A stretch of DNA of 64,000 bases from the NCBI GenBank assembly GCA_900551075.1, contig URVB01000001.1:124001-188000 (forward strand), in the 5' to 3' direction. The notes beneath the pieces were generated by a model. That model had not been told where the DNA came from and did no database searches. It was given only the letters and a program-made list of their open reading frames with translations. Below, piece after piece: positions 60,389-64,000 of the stretch (position 1 is the first letter of the stretch; each line of letters opens with the position of its first letter). Both the position numbers and the translations under genes were made by a program. This DNA is from an uncultured Blautia sp. (GTDB lineage Bacteria; Bacillota; Clostridia; Lachnospirales; Lachnospiraceae).

Positions 60389-61372
60389 TCAATCCGCCTG
60401 GTCAGCAGGAAATACAATTTCATTCTGCATGCGCACTTTATCCATGATCGCCATACTCATCACCGACAGCTTATGGTACTCTGCCAGATCTGTTCTTTCT
60501 TCCACTGCCCGGACAAATGCTCTGACCTCAAAGATCATATTGTTCCTGCAGTCCCTTACAGGCAAAACTTCTTTTGTACCATCATGATAATGGCAGATAA
60601 TCTCACGGGGAGAGATCATATCTGAAATGGTCATGACACCTTCCTCACCCCGAATTTCACTGGGCATCATGCTGTTATATATTTTTGAATAGGAAACCTC
60701 TGCCAGCATCCCATCGTACTGTGCCAGAATTGTACCGGCCCCATCAATTCCTCCCCGGAGCTTTACACAGCCTGACCGTATCTCAGACGGCATTCCAAAC
60801 AGATATACCAGAGGATGTACACAATATACGCCCATATCCATAAGCCCTCCGGCAGAGCACTCCCTGTCAAAGATATTCTGTTTCTGTCCGGAACGGAAGG
60901 CCGTATATTTACTGGAATATCTTCCATTCCACAATCTGGCGCCTCTGATTCTTCCGAGCTTATGAAGATTGTCCCTGACCACCTTCAGCCCCGGATCATA
61001 AACCGGACGTATTGCCTCCATAAAGACAACACCGTTTTTTTCTGCTGCCTTTAGCATTTTTGCCACTTCCCTGCTGTTGGAAGCCAGCGCCTTTTCACAG
61101 ATCACATGCTTTCCTGCATTCATGAGCAGAAGCGCCTGAGAACAATGCATGAAATTGGGACTGGCAATATATACCCCATCAATTTCAGAATCCCTGGAAA
61201 GGGCTTCCAGACTGTCATATGCCTTTGCTGCTCCATGCTTCCCGGCAAATGCCTTTGCCTTTTCCATATTTCGGGAATATACCGCCTGCAGCCTGATTCC
61301 TTCGCATTCCTCTACTGCTCCCAGAAAGTTTTCTGTAACTTCGCTCGTACCTATTGTCGCTAATCGAACCAT
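60389..61372 (-). CDS. Gfo/Idh/MocA-family oxidoreductase
   Basis: The 327-residue NAD(P)-dependent dehydrogenase acts on a sugar or polyol. The start MVRLATIGTSEVTENFLGAV (ATG 61372, AAGGTG upstream) leads the Rossmann fold. IDGVYIASPNFMH and the EKAL motif in HVICEKALASNSRE carry the conserved lysine. The C-terminal domain shows GGLMDMGVYCVHPLVYLFG. Substrate unknown; inositol-, glucose-fructose- and trans-dihydrodiol-type members share this pattern. Confidence 0.88.
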   Translation of the reverse strand: MVRLATIGTSEVTENFLGAVEECEGIRLQAVYSRNMEKAKAFAGKHGAAKAYDSLEALSRDSEIDGVYIASPNFMHCSQALLLMNAGKHVICEKALASNSREVAKMLKAAEKNGVVFMEAIRPVYDPGLKVVRDNLHKLGRIRGARLWNGRYSSKYTAFRSGQKQNIFDRECSAGGLMDMGVYCVHPLVYLFGMPSEIRSGCVKLRGGIDGAGTILAQYDGMLAEVSYSKIYNSMMPSEIRGEEGVMTISDMISPREIICHYHDGTKEVLPVRDCRNNMIFEVRAFVRAVEERTDLAEYHKLSVMSMAIMDKVRMQNEIVFPADQAD

Positions 61373-61561
61373 AACAATCACCTTTCGCCGGAATTTTCTT
61401 TTATTTTACCAGCAATCGCCCTTTTAGACAATCCCCTCTGTTCCCTGCAATGCAGAAATCAGAAATCCAATGCACAACAAGAATCAGAAATCAAATGGGT
61501 AATATAAGAAGAATCCCGCTGACCCCATGTAAAACCAAGCGGAGTACCTTCCTTTGAAACC

Positions 61562-61595
61562 AAAAAAGCAATGCTCCAACCCTTCGGAACATTGC
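61562..61595 (-). terminator. Terminator after the bioY-DUF1284 pair
   Basis: On the minus strand GCAATGTTCC (61586-61595) pairs with GGAGCATTGC (61568-61577), with one G-U, followed by TTTTTTGG. The 229-bp gap 61373-61601 holds no gene. Confidence 0.8.
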
Positions 61596-61601
61596 CCTTT
61601 T

Positions 61602-62015
61602 TTATTCTTCCTGCCATCGGCTCCTCTTATTTCTGCAGATTTCATCCCACCGGCACTCCCTGCAGATTTCTGCCCGGCGGCCGGCAGAAAGAATCTGCTT
61701 CTGCACGATCTGTACAAAATCCGAAAAATTTATTTCCATGCCCTCTTTCAGATCACAGAGCTTCAGCACATCCCTGTCATATTCTGCCACCTGTGCCGCA
61801 CTCTTACAGCACCCTGCTTCATTGTCAGGACATGCCGAACAGATTTCGTCTGCGGCAACTGTCAGAAAAACCGGAACATCTTTTTCAAAGAGTTCCAGCA
61901 TTTCCTGCATATGAGCGGAAAACCCTTCACTATAGCCTTTTCCCTCGAAGTAAGCCAGACACATGCCGTGATGCGGGCGGAGCAAAACAGCTCCCGTGCT
62001 CTTACTGCACCACAT
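61602..62015 (-). CDS. DUF1284-like cysteine-rich protein
   Basis: About 137 residues, starting MWCSKSTGAVLLRPHHGMCL at ATG 62015. LRPHHGMCLAYFEGKGYS and ICSACPDNEAGC with VAEYDRDVLKLC fit DUF1284, and a second cysteine group RRAEICRECRWDEIC lies at the C-terminus. The spaced cysteines suggest an Fe-S or zinc site. It overlaps the bioY end by 14 nt and is probably co-translated. Function unknown. Confidence 0.75.
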   Translation of the reverse strand: MWCSKSTGAVLLRPHHGMCLAYFEGKGYSEGFSAHMQEMLELFEKDVPVFLTVAADEICSACPDNEAGCCKSAAQVAEYDRDVLKLCDLKEGMEINFSDFVQIVQKQILSAGRRAEICRECRWDEICRNKRSRWQEE

Positions 62016-62556
62016 GCTGACGAAGCCTTCGGGATACCGCAAATGCCGCTGCAATCTTAATCATATCCGGGATAATAAACGGAATTACACACCAGCCAAG
62101 AACCGTCGCAAGACCTACCGCACCGTTTTCGCTGCCGTAAACAATCATAAACCACACAGTTCCGAATAGATAGCAGGCAAGCAGGCCTGCGAACATAGAA
62201 ACAACCTGCATCACCGGTTTTCTGCCAAACAGCCTCTCCATTCCCCACATCACCAGAGCAGAGAACAAAAATCCAACAATATAACCGCCGGTAGTACCAA
62301 GCAAAATGCCAATACCGCCTGAAAAGCCGGCAAATACCGGAACGCCGACTGCCCCTAAAAGAATGTAAACCAATACGGAAAGCGTTCCTCTTTTTCCTCC
62401 CAATACCCCAACTGCTACAAACACACCAAAGGTCTGTAAGGTAAAGGGTACGGTCATCGGAATAGAAATCCAGGAACAAATTGCCATAAGGACAGCAAAT
62501 ACGGCGATATATGCCATATCGTAGGTTTTGCTCCTTGATGCTGTAACTGTAGTCAT
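62002..62556 (-). CDS. bioY: Biotin transporter substrate-binding subunit
   Basis: ECF-type S-component for biotin uptake. From ATG 62556 (AAGGAGGAG upstream) it gives 184 residues with six hydrophobic segments. The BioY landmarks are ISIPMTVPFTLQTFGVFVAV, GVPVFAGFSGGIGILLGTTG and GYIVGFLFSAL. No EcfA/T genes are adjacent, so a shared ECF module is expected elsewhere. Biotin is the cofactor of AccB encoded in this window. Confidence 0.95.
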   Translation of the reverse strand: MTTVTASRSKTYDMAYIAVFAVLMAICSWISIPMTVPFTLQTFGVFVAVGVLGGKRGTLSVLVYILLGAVGVPVFAGFSGGIGILLGTTGGYIVGFLFSALVMWGMERLFGRKPVMQVVSMFAGLLACYLFGTVWFMIVYGSENGAVGLATVLGWCVIPFIIPDMIKIAAAFAVSRRLRQHVVQ

Positions 62557-62570
62557 AATAAGCTCCTCCT

Positions 62571-62654
62571 TCGTAAACCTTTTTTGTTTATTATGTTTAC
62601 AATCTACCACAGGAGCCTTCTAATGTCAACTTGTTTTATTTATTAAGTTTACAA
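62571..62654 (-). promoter_or_regulatory. bioY promoter with two BirA-like boxes
   Basis: On the minus strand TTGACA (62624-62629), 17 nt, TAGATT (62601-62606). The proximal box TTGTAAAC-N16-GTTTACGA spans 62571-62602 over the -10 and start. A distal TTGTAAAC...GTTGACA copy spans 62624-62654 and covers the -35. Both resemble the bipartite BirA operator of Firmicutes, so biotin-loaded BirA should repress bioY. Confidence 0.7.
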
Positions 62655-63587
62655 TCATTCATAACTATCCCGATGCACATGAACATCCAACTGGTTATAT
62701 GGTATCAAAATTCCCTGTGCATCAAATTCCTCTTTGATCCGCTGATTCAACCGCCATTTTGCAGTCCAGTACCTGTCCGTTGCCACCCAGACACGAAGCC
62801 CCATGATCACTGCACTTTCTGCCAGCTCATCCACAAAGACCAGCATTTCCTCGTTTGTATTTGCGTCCGGGTCTTCCTTCAGAAGCTTTTCCAGGATTTC
62901 TTTCGCTTTCTCTATGCTGGAGTCATATGAAATACCCACCTTGATCTCGAGCTTTCTGTTTTCCTTTGCCGTAACGTTAATGATCGTACTATTGGAGAGT
63001 GTTCCGTTTGGAATCACAATTTTTTTATTGTCAACGGAAAGCAGTGTTGTGTAACAGATTTCAATTTTATATACAGTTCCCTCACAGCCGTTCTGCTGTC
63101 CCTGTACAATATAATCCCCCACCAGGAAAGGCTTAAACAATAGAATCATGACTCCGCCCGCAACATTCGCAAGACCGCCCTGCAAGGCAAGACCTACCGT
63201 TACACCCGCAGTTCCAAGCAGGGCTGCCACTGAGGATTCCGTTACCCCAAGACTGACCGCTATATTAAAGATCAGCAGCGCATAAAGCACAATCCGCCCC
63301 AAAGAGCACGCAAACTGAATGACACCTTTGTCCACATTCGCCTTTTCCAGGGAACGGCTCATGATTTTCAATACCCATTTGATCAGCCTTCTGCCCACCA
63401 GAAATACAACAATTGCCAATACAACCTTAAGACAGAACCCGGTAACCGCAGGCATCTGCTCTTTCAGATACTGTTTGAAATTCAGGACACTGTATCCGAT
63501 TTCCTTTACATTTTCCCCCACGCCTTCTATCCCAAGATTCTCGAGATTTGCATCTACTTTATCAACTGTTTCCGCAACCGTTTCCAT
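62655..63587 (-). CDS. mscS: Small-conductance mechanosensitive channel MscS
   Basis: The 310-residue channel releases solutes on hypo-osmotic shock. ATG 63587 has AAGGGGG upstream. Three hydrophobic segments lie between ~45 and 165; the pore helix TM3 is the Gly/Ala-rich LLGTAGVTVGLALQGGLANVAGGVM, followed by the beta domain (VQGQQNGCEGTVYKIEICYT, IPNGTLSNSTIIN) and the C-terminal alpha/beta domain. Length is normal. Confidence 0.94.
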   Translation of the reverse strand: METVAETVDKVDANLENLGIEGVGENVKEIGYSVLNFKQYLKEQMPAVTGFCLKVVLAIVVFLVGRRLIKWVLKIMSRSLEKANVDKGVIQFACSLGRIVLYALLIFNIAVSLGVTESSVAALLGTAGVTVGLALQGGLANVAGGVMILLFKPFLVGDYIVQGQQNGCEGTVYKIEICYTTLLSVDNKKIVIPNGTLSNSTIINVTAKENRKLEIKVGISYDSSIEKAKEILEKLLKEDPDANTNEEMLVFVDELAESAVIMGLRVWVATDRYWTAKWRLNQRIKEEFDAQGILIPYNQLDVHVHRDSYE

Positions 63588-63748
63588 AACTGCCCCCTTT
63601 CTGTCACCTTCCGGCATTGCTCAAACATCTTCTTTATTTTATCATAAAAAATATGCTTAGAAAAGCGAGCTTTATAAAGAATCTGTCTGTAAAGCGAACC
63701 TCTGTATATCATTCCGGAATTCTCTATGTAAAATCCCGAAATTCCATA

Positions 63749-63777
63749 TTTAAAAAACAGGCGGAGAGTGCTATAAT
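63749..63777 (+). promoter_or_regulatory. Predicted promoter of the TrkA-type gene
   Basis: TATAAT at 63772-63777 is preceded after 17 nt by a weak TTTAAA (63749-63754). It lies 44 nt before the ATG and is divergent from mscS. Confidence 0.5.
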
Positions 63778-63820
63778 GATAACACTTATCTATTTATATC
63801 TTTTACATTTGGAGGAAATC

Positions 63821-64000
63821 ATGCAGATCATCATTGTTGGATGCGGCAAAGTTGGCCGTACCCTTGCAGAACAATTGCAGGAAGAGGATATTGACCTAAC
63901 GCTGATCGATACCTCATCAGAAAAGATTAACTATCTTACGGAAGACATCGATGCACTCGGTATTGTAGGCAACGGTGCCAGCATCAATACACTAATGGAG
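63821..64000 (+). CDS. TrkA-type potassium-channel regulatory protein, N-terminal part
   Basis: The first 60 residues, MQIIIVGCGKVGRTLAEQLQ onwards, form an RCK/KTN Rossmann domain with the GxGxxG motif at 7-12 and the acidic end of beta2 in LTLIDTSSEKI. The usual LGIVGNGAS follows. GGAGG lies 6 nt before the ATG. The frame is open at the right window edge. It probably gates a Trk/Ktr potassium transporter encoded beyond the window; the pairing with mscS suggests an osmotic-response neighbourhood. Confidence 0.9.
   Translation, partial: MQIIIVGCGKVGRTLAEQLQEEDIDLTLIDTSSEKINYLTEDIDALGIVGNGASINTLME

Noticed and set aside
1..64000. tRNA or rRNA genes, or a replication origin
   Set aside because: I saw no cloverleaf, 16S/23S/5S core or clustered DnaA boxes by eye; a dedicated covariance-model search would settle this.

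Overview
The window looks like a chromosomal segment of a spore-forming, Gram-positive anaerobe of the Clostridia, most likely Lachnospiraceae. The reasons are Gram-positive RBSs and promoters, a clustered type II fatty-acid operon with a fused accD-accA gene, a cotJ spore-coat operon, a cobalamin riboswitch ahead of an exported cobalt chelatase, and a Tn916-family conjugative element. Most chromosomal genes lie on the minus strand.

Core region (1-22,000). This holds the 5' part of gltX and the fatty-acid block acpP / fabD-fabG-fabF-accB-fabZ-accC-accDA. The block has FabT-like palindromes at the acpP and fabD promoters, and fabG carries an in-frame TGA. Next come an FtsW/RodA/SpoVE-family gene, an MMPL exporter with a heptad-repeat partner and a divergent TetR regulator (three TGAC-N5-GTCA operators), and a B12-riboswitch operon (exported CbiK, NEAT-like protein, FecCD/BtuCDF-type ABC importer). 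A small 54-aa gene missed by length cut-offs follows.

The main result (22,111-58,299). cotJA and cotJB are intact, but cotJC, the spore-coat manganese catalase, is cut into four segments (22731-22924, 25939-26151, 51247-51366, 58197-58299). Three unrelated elements separate them, each with its own large serine recombinase whose 3' end faces an element end. Element 1 (3.0 kb) carries only small genes plus a recombinase. Element 2 (25.1 kb) is a Tn916-like ICE with a TndX-type recombinase, tandem ardA, a HEPN gene, a toxin-antitoxin pair, a two-component system and a VaFE surface protein. Element 3 (6.8 kb) is decayed and carries a Fic/VbhA pair, an IS4 remnant and relaxase debris. At every junction the shared core contains GA, and imperfect inverted arms lie equidistant from it (25/25, 25/25, 26/26 nt). 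Removing all three elements gives one 209-residue frame with the full dimanganese ligand set (E35, E65, H68, E136, H170). Each crossover lies in a glutamate codon, and two of these are predicted metal ligands. The natural cotJ terminator follows segment 4.

Right flank (58,300-64,000). This contains glgB, a Gfo/Idh/MocA oxidoreductase, bioY with BirA-like boxes, a DUF1284-like gene, an MscS channel and the start of a TrkA-type gene.

Whether cotJC is restored during sporulation, as for skin elements in sigK, or is simply a landing site cannot be decided from sequence alone.
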